Assembly: GCA_963826505.1 (NCBI GenBank)
Contig: CAWGXG010000006.1
Coordinates: forward strand, 558,001-622,000
DNA length: 64,000 nucleotides
Reading direction: 5' to 3'
DNA from: CAWGXG01 sp963826505
GTDB lineage: Bacteria > Chloroflexota > Anaerolineae > Aggregatilineales > Aggregatilineaceae
Position numbers and translations under genes: made by a program. Positions 17,773 to 25,367 of this stretch are shown piece after piece. The notes beneath the pieces were generated by a model. That model saw nothing but the letters and a program-made list of their open reading frames with translations. It searched no databases and was not told the DNA's origin. Numbering within the stretch: position 1 is the first letter of the stretch; every line of letters starts with the position of its first letter.

Positions 17773-18990
17773 TTATTTCACCGGCATGCCCGGATTACCC
17801 GGATTGAAGTGCTTCAATATCACGAGGGGCTCAGTGGTGCCCGAATTTGTGATCGTCACCCCTTCACTGGCGGCGTTCTGCGTCACAAAGAACTCGTCTT
17901 CGGTCATCTGACCAAAACGAATCAGAGTTGGCGCTGAGATCCTATGAGATCCAAACTGGCCATAGCCCTGGACGCAGATCAAACCGTAGGCGGTCGGGTC
18001 TTTGATCACGACGGTGCGCCCCGGGAGGACCGTCAGCCGCTTGGCGCTGAACCACTCGCTCCCGTAGACGATCCATTCTTCCTCGTATCCCTCGGCCCGC
18101 ATCTCTGCCCGATCGCGCACGGGGATAGGACTGCAGAAGCGGTGCTCTTTGAAATTAGAGTCCGTGTTTGCTTCCCAATCCAGCAGAGACATGAGATAGT
18201 CGAAATCGTAATATTTATCTGGCGGCACATCTTTCACCAGCAGATCGCGCGGCACCACCTGATAATCAGCAATCAAGGATTGCCACATCGAGAATACGTC
18301 ACTGGCGCGTTGGGGTTCGTATGTACAGAGTGAGCCGGGGGCATGCAGGAGTCCCGGCGGCACATACCAGCCCGTATCCAATTGCAGTCGATACGCCTTC
18401 GACAGGGCCAGAATGCCGTTATCCCCTTCGGCCCAGCGTTTCAGGCAGTCAACGACCTGGTCTTTCGTTGTGCCCGGTTCCAGGCCGAAGAACGTGTAAG
18501 GGAACGTATTCAGGGCGAAGTTGTATTGCGATGGGAAAAAATACGCTTCGGGCTTGCCAACCCGGCCCACGTCCGCGGCTTTCTCGTCGCTCTGGTGTAG
18601 ATGGTGCGGCAGCGGGTACATGTTGTCAAAGAACTTGCTGAACATGACCCACCCGCCGTAGGTGTCGATCGCTTCCTTCCCGAGAAAATCGGTTCCCATC
18701 TCGCCCATGGCGTCGCGCAGAGTCACTTTGTGCGTTTCGTCGACATAGATGTAACTGAGACCTTCGTCTTCCGGAGTTCCTGGTCCGTTATCCGCCGCGA
18801 TCGTGGACGAAAACCACCGTTCATCGATTCCGCCCCGCTGGCCACCCAGAGCATATAAGTCGTTCGTGTGCAGTCGTAGACGACGTCCTGGTACGCAAAA
18901 CGTACGCGGCACCCAGGTCGGTCGTAACCTGAGAACACCTTTCCCTGCGCTTAAAGCTTGAGTGGTCAATTCTCTAACGTTCTGGCTCAT
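17773..18990 (-). CDS. Cupin protein related to class I mannose-6-phosphate isomerase
   Basis: A 405-residue cytoplasmic protein. The metal-binding pattern of PMI-like cupins is visible: HLHQSDEKA around residue 130, then KPEAYFF, and WYVPPGLLHAPG around residue 210, giving the His, Glu and His ligands for a divalent metal. The C-terminal half has a second cupin-like barrel (LTVLPGRTVVIKD). The likely role is isomerisation of a sugar or sugar phosphate, but it is distant from true ManA and the substrate is open. It lies 152 bases downstream of fucU on the same strand and ends at a good terminator. Confidence 0.65.
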   Translation of the reverse strand: MSQNVRELTTQALSAGKGVLRLRPTWVPRTFCVPGRRLRLHTNDLYALGGQRGGIDERWFSSTIAADNGPGTPEDEGLSYIYVDETHKVTLRDAMGEMGTDFLGKEAIDTYGGWVMFSKFFDNMYPLPHHLHQSDEKAADVGRVGKPEAYFFPSQYNFALNTFPYTFFGLEPGTTKDQVVDCLKRWAEGDNGILALSKAYRLQLDTGWYVPPGLLHAPGSLCTYEPQRASDVFSMWQSLIADYQVVPRDLLVKDVPPDKYYDFDYLMSLLDWEANTDSNFKEHRFCSPIPVRDRAEMRAEGYEEEWIVYGSEWFSAKRLTVLPGRTVVIKDPTAYGLICVQGYGQFGSHRISAPTLIRFGQMTEDEFFVTQNAASEGVTITNSGTTEPLVILKHFNPGNPGMPVK

Positions 18991-19142
18991 CGCCGTGCCC
19001 TTTCGTCAAAATACTCTAATCCGCTACACACGGATCACACTCTCGATTTGGTATGGTGAAAACTGGCCTTATGGCGGCGTATGCTAATTTTGAAGCCAAT
19101 CTCTCCAAGAAGCGTTCTCGTAAATATATCAGATTCTCTGCG

Positions 19143-19571
19143 CTACGCTTTGATGACTCCCTTTTTGAGGATGATATTGGCATAGAGTGCCACTTCCCCG
19201 GTGGCGATCACCGCATACGCTTGTTTGGCACGCTCGTAGAAGGCGAAGCGCTCGACATACTCGAATTCGGAGAATGCGTCGTAACGCTGGATGATCTGCC
19301 GGTACTCGTCCCAAATCACGGGCTGGTAACTATCACCGGGAACCACTGCCATCAGCGCGACCGGACGCTCGACAAAGGAGTCGAGCGGAAAAAGGCGCAT
19401 GATCGCGTCGAGCAGGGCCGGGACCCCATGACCGTCGGCCCGGATCAAGCGTTGGGCCATACTGGCAGCCGGGAAATTGCCATCTGCGAGGACAATCTCG
19501 TCCCCATGCCCCATCTCCATCAGAGTCTTGAGAAGATCGGGTGAAAGAATAGCTGGAATACCCTTTAACAT
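19143..19571 (-). CDS. fucU: FucU/RbsD-family sugar mutarotase
   Basis: A 142-residue cytoplasmic protein that interconverts the anomers of fucose-like sugars or ribose. It has the family opening LKGIPAILSPDLLKTLMEMG and GHGDEIVLADGNFPA, and near the end AFYERAKQAYAVIATGE, where family members keep their catalytic Tyr. The ATG at 19571 has a very strong AGGAGGGG site. Upstream an HTH fragment overlaps its first codons. With the divergent DhaK/DhaL pair and the downstream PMI-like cupin it suggests a deoxy-sugar or ketose pathway. Confidence 0.88.
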   Translation of the reverse strand: MLKGIPAILSPDLLKTLMEMGHGDEIVLADGNFPAASMAQRLIRADGHGVPALLDAIMRLFPLDSFVERPVALMAVVPGDSYQPVIWDEYRQIIQRYDAFSEFEYVERFAFYERAKQAYAVIATGEVALYANIILKKGVIKA

Positions 19572-19726
19572 GACCCCTCCTCTATGTATATAGCGCGTCC
19601 TCGTGCACGCATTTCCGCGGTGATACCGGACCTGTCGTCGGTGACGGTCGAAATAGTCTGAATCGAGATTCCGACATCTTCGGCGACATCTTTCCTGGTG
19701 GGTGGGTGCTTGCGGTTTGAGAGCAT
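19565..19726 (-). pseudogene. Stand-alone LacI-type helix-turn-helix fragment (53 codons) overlapping fucU
   Basis: A 53-codon open frame from ATG 19726 to TAA 19565-19567. Residues 8-48 match the LacI DNA-binding head: TRKDVAEDVGISIQTIST, then an ITAEMRARGRAI segment. The effector domain is wholly absent and the frame stops inside the fucU start region (the stop lies in ATGTTAA). The usual SRVLN of recognition helix and hinge has changed to STVTD. It is most likely a truncated regulator remnant. A mini-repressor coupled to fucU translation is a less likely alternative. No ribosome site is clear before its ATG, while the fucU site lies within it. Confidence 0.7.
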
Positions 19727-19830
19727 TATCGTTTGTCAAAAACAGCCATCGGGTCTAGGATGAAACGTGGCTGATGCCGTCTATCTTACCCGGTCACGAT
19801 GGCAATTTCCACGCGCAAAGGATGCGAACG

Positions 19831-20827
19831 GTGAGAAAAGCGAAAAAGATCCTCAATGATCCCAGGAATGTGGTCCCTGAGATGCTCGACGGACTGGTAG
19901 CGATCCTACAACGGGCGCGTCAGAAAGCTGGACGGCGTGAACGCTATGGCCCGGGTGGATATTCCTGCCGATAAGGTCGCTCTGCTGATCGGCGGTGGCA
20001 GCGGACATGAACCAGCCTATCACGGCTTTGTCGGCGACAACATGGCCGACGGCGCCGCGCTGGGTAATGTCTTCGCCGCGCCGACACCGGACATCATTCT
20101 GGAGGCGACCAAAGCCATTCACCGGGGCAAAGGAGTTCTGTATCTCTATGGCAACTATGCTGGTGACATTCTCAACTTCGATATGGCCGCCGAGATGGCC
20201 GCAGAAGAAGGCATCGAAGTCCAGACGCTGCTAGTACGGGACGACGTGGCCTGCGCACAGATCGAGGACCGGCGGGGCATCGGCGGCGCTGTGCTTGCCA
20301 TCAAGATCGCCGGCGGGGCCGCCGCAACGCTCGGTACATTGGACGAAGTTGTCGGCGTGACTTCCAAAGCGCTCGATAACATCCGCTCCATTTCCGTCGC
20401 TCTGTATGCGGGATCTATTCCGGAAACAGGGCAGTTCACTTTCGATCTGGCCGATGATGAGATCGAAATCGGCATGGGCGTACACGGCGAGGCAGGCGTC
20501 TGGCGCGAAAAGATGGTGTCCACCGACGAATTGGTCGACAGGATGCTGGAGTATATCCTACAGGACCTACCGTTCAAACGCGGGGACGACGTCTGTGTCC
20601 TGATCAACGGCGCGGGTTCTACCACCAATATGGAACTTTTAATCGCCAACCGGAGGACGCTCCAGGTCCTGGCGGCGAACGGTATTTCCGTCCATGAGTG
20701 TGTGGTTGGCTCGCTGTTCACTACTCAGGAAATGGCCGGGTTTTCCATTACGCTGATGCGGGTGGACGACGAGTTAAAGCGCTACTACGATATGCCTGTT
20801 CGGTCTTTTGGCTGGACCAAGTGGTGA
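19831..20827 (+). CDS. dhaK: Dihydroxyacetone kinase subunit DhaK, with a frameshift near codon 23
   Basis: Substrate-binding subunit of a dihydroxyacetone-type kinase. The N-terminus (KKILNDPRNVVPEMLDGLV, from GTG 19831) is in one frame, and the rest (from about 19901, RSYNGRVRKLDGVNAMARV) is in the next. Joining them by skipping one base near 19900 gives about 331 residues, the normal DhaK length. Hallmarks present: GGGSGHEPAYHGFVG for substrate binding and GMGVHGEAG with the His that binds the keto group. As the sequence stands, only a shortened protein from GTG 19937 could be made, lacking the conserved start. It is either an assembly error or recent inactivation. The partner dhaL follows after 5 bases and is intact. 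Confidence 0.88.
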
Positions 20828-20832
20828 TTGCT

Positions 20833-21486
20833 ATGGAAAAGTTATCCCTCACCGTACAGGAAACGCGGGAGATGCTGCTCTATCTCTGCCAGCAGATGAT
20901 AGACCATACCGACCTGTTGACCCAGGCCGATCTGGTCATCGGCGACGGCGATCATGGCATCGGCATGGCGCGCGGCTTTGAAGCGGTTCGTCAGAAGCTG
21001 GAGGTTGGCAGCTTTGCTGCGCTGGATGATCTGTTCAAGACCACTGGCATGGCGCTGATTACTTCGATCGGCGGAGCCGCTGGTATTATCTTCGGGACCT
21101 GGTTCCGGGGCGGGGCGAAAAACCTGGCCGCCGTCACCACCCTGGATGCGCGGGAATTGTCCGTCTGGCTGGTAGATGGACTCGCGGCAGTGAAGGAGCG
21201 CGGCAAAACCAGGCCCGGCGACAAAACGATGGTCGATGCGCTGGAACCAGCCGCTGTCAAATCGAGTCAGGTTACCTCCGCCCCGCTGGATGAGGCGCTC
21301 AGCGCTGTGACCGAGGCCGCCAGAGCAGGCATGGAGGCGACTAAAAACATGATCGCGTCAGTGGGTCGGGCCAAGACACTCGGCGAGCGATCGCTCGGTC
21401 ATCCCGATCCGGGCGCGGTTTCCACATACCTGATCCTCAGGTCGATGTGGGAATACACTGCCGAAAGGGCCTCCCCGGGCAAATAG
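20833..21486 (+). CDS. dhaL: Dihydroxyacetone kinase subunit DhaL
   Basis: The nucleotide-binding subunit, about 217 residues from ATG 20833. An upstream ATG-less extension to 20698 is not needed, because the start follows the dhaK stop by 5 bases and suggests translational coupling. It is all-helical with the Mg-ADP motif VIGDGDHGIGMARG near residue 40, then GTWFRGGA and the loop RPGDKTMVDAL. Whether phosphate comes from ATP or from a PTS DhaM protein cannot be told; no dhaM lies nearby. With fucU divergent, the substrate may be a ketose such as dihydroxyacetone, erythrulose or a related sugar. Confidence 0.9.
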   Translation: MEKLSLTVQETREMLLYLCQQMIDHTDLLTQADLVIGDGDHGIGMARGFEAVRQKLEVGSFAALDDLFKTTGMALITSIGGAAGIIFGTWFRGGAKNLAAVTTLDARELSVWLVDGLAAVKERGKTRPGDKTMVDALEPAAVKSSQVTSAPLDEALSAVTEAARAGMEATKNMIASVGRAKTLGERSLGHPDPGAVSTYLILRSMWEYTAERASPGK

Positions 21487-21851
21487 CCTGCTCTGCTAAT
21501 AGAGTCAGGGGCGGAGTTGCGCTAACAGTTAGCGATTTCGCCTGTACGTCGTCAGAATTTCCTGAACGGATCGTGACGAATACTGCTCTCCGCTCACGCT
21601 CTCCAAGGTTGCTTGATGACTCAATATCTCTCCGGTTTGCTACAAAGAGCAGCCCAATAGCAATTGGTTTTTGCCGCTGACCAGGCACGCGGCAGTCAAA
21701 ATGACGGCGTTGCTTAACCGGTCAATACACAGGGACATTCTCTAGTCCCCCCTCAGAATTGCATTCTGACTCCCACCGAACTGCGGTTACCCTGCTAAGA
21801 TTAAGCTAATGCGCTCGATGTTTTCAAAGAGTCGATAGACAGGGGGCGGCG
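21487..21851. other. Intergenic region without a supported gene
   Basis: 365 bases between dhaL and the epimerase gene. It holds a perfect short palindrome CGCTAAC-a-GTTAGCG at 21520-21534 that could be an operator. Open frames on both strands here have no start signals or recognisable motifs. No terminator with a T-tract was found. Confidence 0.4.
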
Positions 21852-22844
21852 ATGGTATGCCTGGTGACGGGAGCAAGCGGCTTTCTTGGAGGACGGTTGG
21901 CGCAGGTTCTGATTGAACGAGGTGAATCGGTCCGAATTCTCGCTCGCCCCCACAGTGACCTGAGTCATTTAGATGGGTTGTCAGTTGACATTGTTTATGG
22001 CGGCCTGGACGATATCGAGGCCATCCGCCAGGCTGCGGCCGGGTCCCGGGTGATCTATCACTGCGCCGGGGCTGTGACTGATTGGGCTGCCTGGAAGACG
22101 TACTACACCGCGAATGTCTTGGGGGTTCAGAATATGGTGGACGTGGCTGCCAGTGTAAGCACCCTGGAACGCTTCATCCATATCAGCACGTCCGACGTCT
22201 ACGGGTTTCCCTTGCAGGCTTGCGACGAAACTTATCCGCTCACGGATATCGGGTTACCCTACAACCGCACCAAGATCATGGGGGAGCGCATTGTTTGGGA
22301 GGCAGCGCGGAGCGGATTGCCGGTGACCGTACTGCGTCCCGCCAGCATTTACGGCCCGCGTAGTAAGGATTTTGTGTTCGAGATCGGTACTCTGATCATG
22401 AAATCGCAGATGATCGTTGTGAGTGGCGGGCGGTCGCGGGCTGGTCTGGCGTATGTAGACAATGTGGTGGATTGCATCCTACTTGCCGCACAGGCGAGTT
22501 GTGCGTCAGGCCAGGCGTATAACGTGCGCGATGAAACCGATGAAACCTGGCGGCAGTATGTGGACGCTTTGGCGGGTGCATTAGGGAAAGCGCGGCCAAA
22601 ACTGAGCATATCGCTGGCTTTAGCCCTCATCCTGGCCCGCTGTTTTGAAGGTATCTACACTGCACTTCCGCTCAAGGGAAGACCATTCGTCACACGACAT
22701 GCCGCGCTGGTCTTGGGGCGCGATCAAGGGTATGCCATCTCCAAAGCGCAAGGCGATTTGGGATTTAGCTCACAGGTGTCTTTTAAAGAAGGGATTCGTC
22801 GTTCGGCAGCCTGGTTTTTGAACAGAACACCTCCTATTGCTTGA
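21852..22844 (+). CDS. NAD-dependent epimerase/dehydratase (extended SDR)
   Basis: A 330-residue cytoplasmic enzyme of the extended short-chain dehydrogenase type, acting on a nucleotide sugar or a steroid-like or other hydroxy substrate. Residues 3-14 carry the NAD-binding VTGASGFLGG. The catalytic Tyr and Lys are in YNRTK near residue 140, and the expected upstream Ser is in HISTSDVYG. PASIYGPR is the usual substrate-loop start. It stands alone after a 365-base gap, and its substrate is not predictable. Confidence 0.88.
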   Translation: MVCLVTGASGFLGGRLAQVLIERGESVRILARPHSDLSHLDGLSVDIVYGGLDDIEAIRQAAAGSRVIYHCAGAVTDWAAWKTYYTANVLGVQNMVDVAASVSTLERFIHISTSDVYGFPLQACDETYPLTDIGLPYNRTKIMGERIVWEAARSGLPVTVLRPASIYGPRSKDFVFEIGTLIMKSQMIVVSGGRSRAGLAYVDNVVDCILLAAQASCASGQAYNVRDETDETWRQYVDALAGALGKARPKLSISLALALILARCFEGIYTALPLKGRPFVTRHAALVLGRDQGYAISKAQGDLGFSSQVSFKEGIRRSAAWFLNRTPPIA

Positions 22845-23106
22845 GATACGTGCACTCACAACCTCGTTAATCGGAGGAGCTGGTCTTTTTGAGCTCTCAC
22901 CTGTATGGGCACGTAATGATCGCATGGGCATAATCGATGATCATCGGATCGGATCCGTGTGTCATAACATCCCCGTCAATCAGGCTTTAAACGAAAAAAT
23001 AACTTTGCATTAGCCGAACTATAACCCTTTCGGCCTTTCCAAAACAGACCACCCGTTCTATTATGGCTCTAGCACAAACGTTCTTATTGCAGTAAGCGGA
23101 CGCTAA

Positions 23107-23835
23107 ATGACCTCCACGCAGTCTATTGAGCAGGTGGTCGCCGCCGTCCAGCAGCGCTGGGGAGCTAACGCCCTCCGGCGACTGGAACAGATGACGGCGC
23201 GCACAACGGGCATCCCCACCGGTTATGCCGCGTTGGATGGCGCATTGGGCATGGGCGGGCTGCCACGCGGGGCGCTGACCTGTCTGTCCGGATCGCCGAC
23301 GTGCGGCAAGACCACGCTGGCGCTGGACATATTGGCCTGCGTACAGGGGGACGGCGAGGTGACGGTCGTCATCGACATGACCGGTGCCTTGGACCCGGAA
23401 TATGCCGAGCAGCGCGGCGTCGTCCTGGAGCGGCTGCTGGTGGTCTGGCCCCAACCACCTGCGCTGGGCCTGGACATCGCGCGCGATCTCGTCGCCAGCG
23501 GCGGCGCGGGGCTGGTCGTGCTGGATATGGGCGTCCCCATCCCCTGGGGAGGACCCATTGGGACAACGCTGCGCCAGTTGTCCGCCACGGTACGCCGCTC
23601 GTCGTATGCGGTCTTGTGCCTGACGTCGGGGGCTTCCGGCGGTCTGAGCGCCACACTGTCCGCACGGGCAGATATCCACCTGCAGGCAGAGCGAGTGCGC
23701 TGGCGGGTAGACGCCGAGGGTGTGACCGGCTGCGACACGCGCCTGACAGTGGTCAGGTCGCGCTTTGCGCCGCCGGGCCGGTCGGTGATGCTGCCGGTGA
23801 CTCTGTCCGCGCTGGGGCGGAGGGCGAAACCATGA
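23107..23835 (+). CDS. imuA: RecA-fold ImuA-like protein of the mutagenic repair cassette
   Basis: A 242-residue protein related to the core of RecA and to ImuA/ImuA'-type partners of translesion synthesis. It has a P-loop GSPTCGKTT near residue 60 and a Walker-B-like strand GLVVLDMG near residue 140. It is probably recruited to damaged DNA and bridges RecA and ImuB. It is the first gene of a tight four-gene cassette, and its stop overlaps the imuB start (ATGA). The 262-base upstream gap shows two GTTCT half-sites (23054, 23079) but no complete LexA box that I recognise. Confidence 0.82.
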   Translation: MTSTQSIEQVVAAVQQRWGANALRRLEQMTARTTGIPTGYAALDGALGMGGLPRGALTCLSGSPTCGKTTLALDILACVQGDGEVTVVIDMTGALDPEYAEQRGVVLERLLVVWPQPPALGLDIARDLVASGGAGLVVLDMGVPIPWGGPIGTTLRQLSATVRRSSYAVLCLTSGASGGLSATLSARADIHLQAERVRWRVDAEGVTGCDTRLTVVRSRFAPPGRSVMLPVTLSALGRRAKP

Positions 23836-25094
23836 TCGCCTGCATCCGGCTGCCGCACTTTGCCACCGCCCTCGCAGAACGCACGCATCCGGAGCTGAGG
23901 GATAAGCCGTTTGTGCTGCTCGATGAGGCCCGACAGGTCGTGTCGGGCGTGTCTCCGGCGGCGGCGCGAGCAGGCGTTCGCGCCGGGATGGGAACCGCGC
24001 AGGCGCGCGCCCAGTGTGCCGACCTGCTCATACGCCTTGCCATCCCCAGCCGCACCCAGCGTACGTTTGAAGACCTGCTCGCCGCGCTGACGGCTTTTTC
24101 CGATCAAGTCGAGCCGGAGGACGGGCTGGAGCTGCGCGCGGATGGGCGGCGCTCGCGCGAAGTGGCTTTTCTGCGTCCTTCGCAGGTAGATGACATCCCG
24201 GCAGCCACCTGTTACCTGGACCTGGGCAAGTTGAAGCCGGAAGAAGCGCTCCCTTTGGCGCGGCAGATTCTCGCCTTTGTGAACCAGCAAACGCACATCC
24301 CTGCCCGGCTTGGGCTGAGCAGCGGCAAATTCCCGGCACGCGTAGCAGCGGCGTCCGTCAACGCGGGGGATCTGCTGGTCGTGCCCGGCGGACACGAAGC
24401 CGACTTTCTGGCGGGTTTCACGGCGGCGCTGCTGCCCGTGGACGGCGAAACTCTGCGCCAGATCGACTTGCTAGGCTGGCACACGTTGGGCGACATTGCC
24501 GCGCAGCCGGTCGCGGCCCTGCTGGACCGCTTCGGCAAACCGGGACGCATCATGCACCGGCTGGCCCAGGGGCGCGACTCCCGCCCGGTGCAAACCTACA
24601 CGCCGCCGCTCGTGGTCTGCGTCACCCGCGAGCTAGATGGCGTGACCGACTGGGCGCGTCTGGAGTCCGTGCTCACAGACGCCGTCGCCGAGGGAACCAC
24701 TGCGCTGTTTGCCGAGGGGCAGACTGTGCAGCACGTCGCGCTGCTGCTGGCGTTGGAGGATGGGATCGCATTGGAGCGGCAGGTGATGCTGCGCCAGCCA
24801 TCCGGCAGCGCGCGCCATGTCCGCGAGACCGTGCGCGATATGGCGCAATCGTTCGACGTGACGGCGGGCGTGGTCGCTCTGGAGTTGGCGCTGGGGCACA
24901 TCGCGCCCGCCGTGTCTCACCAGTTAAGCCTGTTCGACCGGCCCGCCGTGCCCCAGGCGCACCTGAACACGGCGCTCAAGGACCTGGTAGCGCGCTACGG
25001 CAGTACGCATTTCTATTGGGTGCGTGCGGTAGCCCGCGACGCGCGCTTGCCGGAACGACGCTACCGCTGGGAGAACGCGGACGAGACTGAATGA
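23832..25094 (+). CDS. imuB: ImuB, catalytically inactive Y-family polymerase homologue
   Basis: A 420-residue protein with the Y-family layout (palm/fingers to about 230, thumb, little finger). The catalytic acids are missing: the first motif reads MIACIRLPHF, with no Asp, and the second reads AATCYLDLG where active enzymes have a DEA-type pair before the YLD. This is the state known for ImuB, which acts as the hub linking DnaE2 to the sliding clamp. Near the end, VSHQLSLFDRP resembles a clamp-binding motif (QLSLF). The ATG at 23832 overlaps the stop of the preceding gene. Confidence 0.92.
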   Translation: MIACIRLPHFATALAERTHPELRDKPFVLLDEARQVVSGVSPAAARAGVRAGMGTAQARAQCADLLIRLAIPSRTQRTFEDLLAALTAFSDQVEPEDGLELRADGRRSREVAFLRPSQVDDIPAATCYLDLGKLKPEEALPLARQILAFVNQQTHIPARLGLSSGKFPARVAAASVNAGDLLVVPGGHEADFLAGFTAALLPVDGETLRQIDLLGWHTLGDIAAQPVAALLDRFGKPGRIMHRLAQGRDSRPVQTYTPPLVVCVTRELDGVTDWARLESVLTDAVAEGTTALFAEGQTVQHVALLLALEDGIALERQVMLRQPSGSARHVRETVRDMAQSFDVTAGVVALELALGHIAPAVSHQLSLFDRPAVPQAHLNTALKDLVARYGSTHFYWVRAVARDARLPERRYRWENADETE

Positions 25095-25345
25095 CACATT
25101 TCTGGCCGGATGGGCTGCCCGTACCCGTGGAGGCGGACGCGCTGTGGACGCCGCTGGTGTTCACCTGGGACGGACGGCCGCACCCGGTCCAGGTCATCCT
25201 CGATCGCTGGCGGGTGGACGAGGACTGGTGGCGCGGGCGCGTCTGGCGCGAGTATTTCCGGCTCATCACGCGCACTGGCTTGCTGCTCGAAGTGTATCAC
25301 GACCTGACCGGCGGGAATTGGTATCTTCAGCGACTTTACGACTGA
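25091..25345 (+). CDS. Small DUF6504-like protein of the mutasome cassette
   Basis: An 84-residue acidic protein rich in Trp and Arg (RWRVDEDWWRGRVWREYF). Its ATG overlaps the imuB stop (ATGA) and it ends 22 bases before dnaE2. Small proteins of this kind are known between or beside imuB and dnaE2 in other phyla and are grouped as DUF6504. Their role in translesion synthesis is not established. The assignment is from position, size and the Trp-rich pattern. Confidence 0.75.
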   Translation: MTHFWPDGLPVPVEADALWTPLVFTWDGRPHPVQVILDRWRVDEDWWRGRVWREYFRLITRTGLLLEVYHDLTGGNWYLQRLYD

Positions 25346-25367
25346 CCCCAGCGAAAGCTGGCTTCTC

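Noticed and set aside
21437..21688. Overlapping short frames on both strands after dhaL
   Set aside because: No ribosome site or motif, and both overlap the end of dhaL; treated as non-coding.
23223..24395. 390-codon minus-strand frame across imuA/imuB
   Set aside because: Low-complexity Arg/Ala/Pro composition caused by high GC, and opposite to two genes with recognisable motifs.
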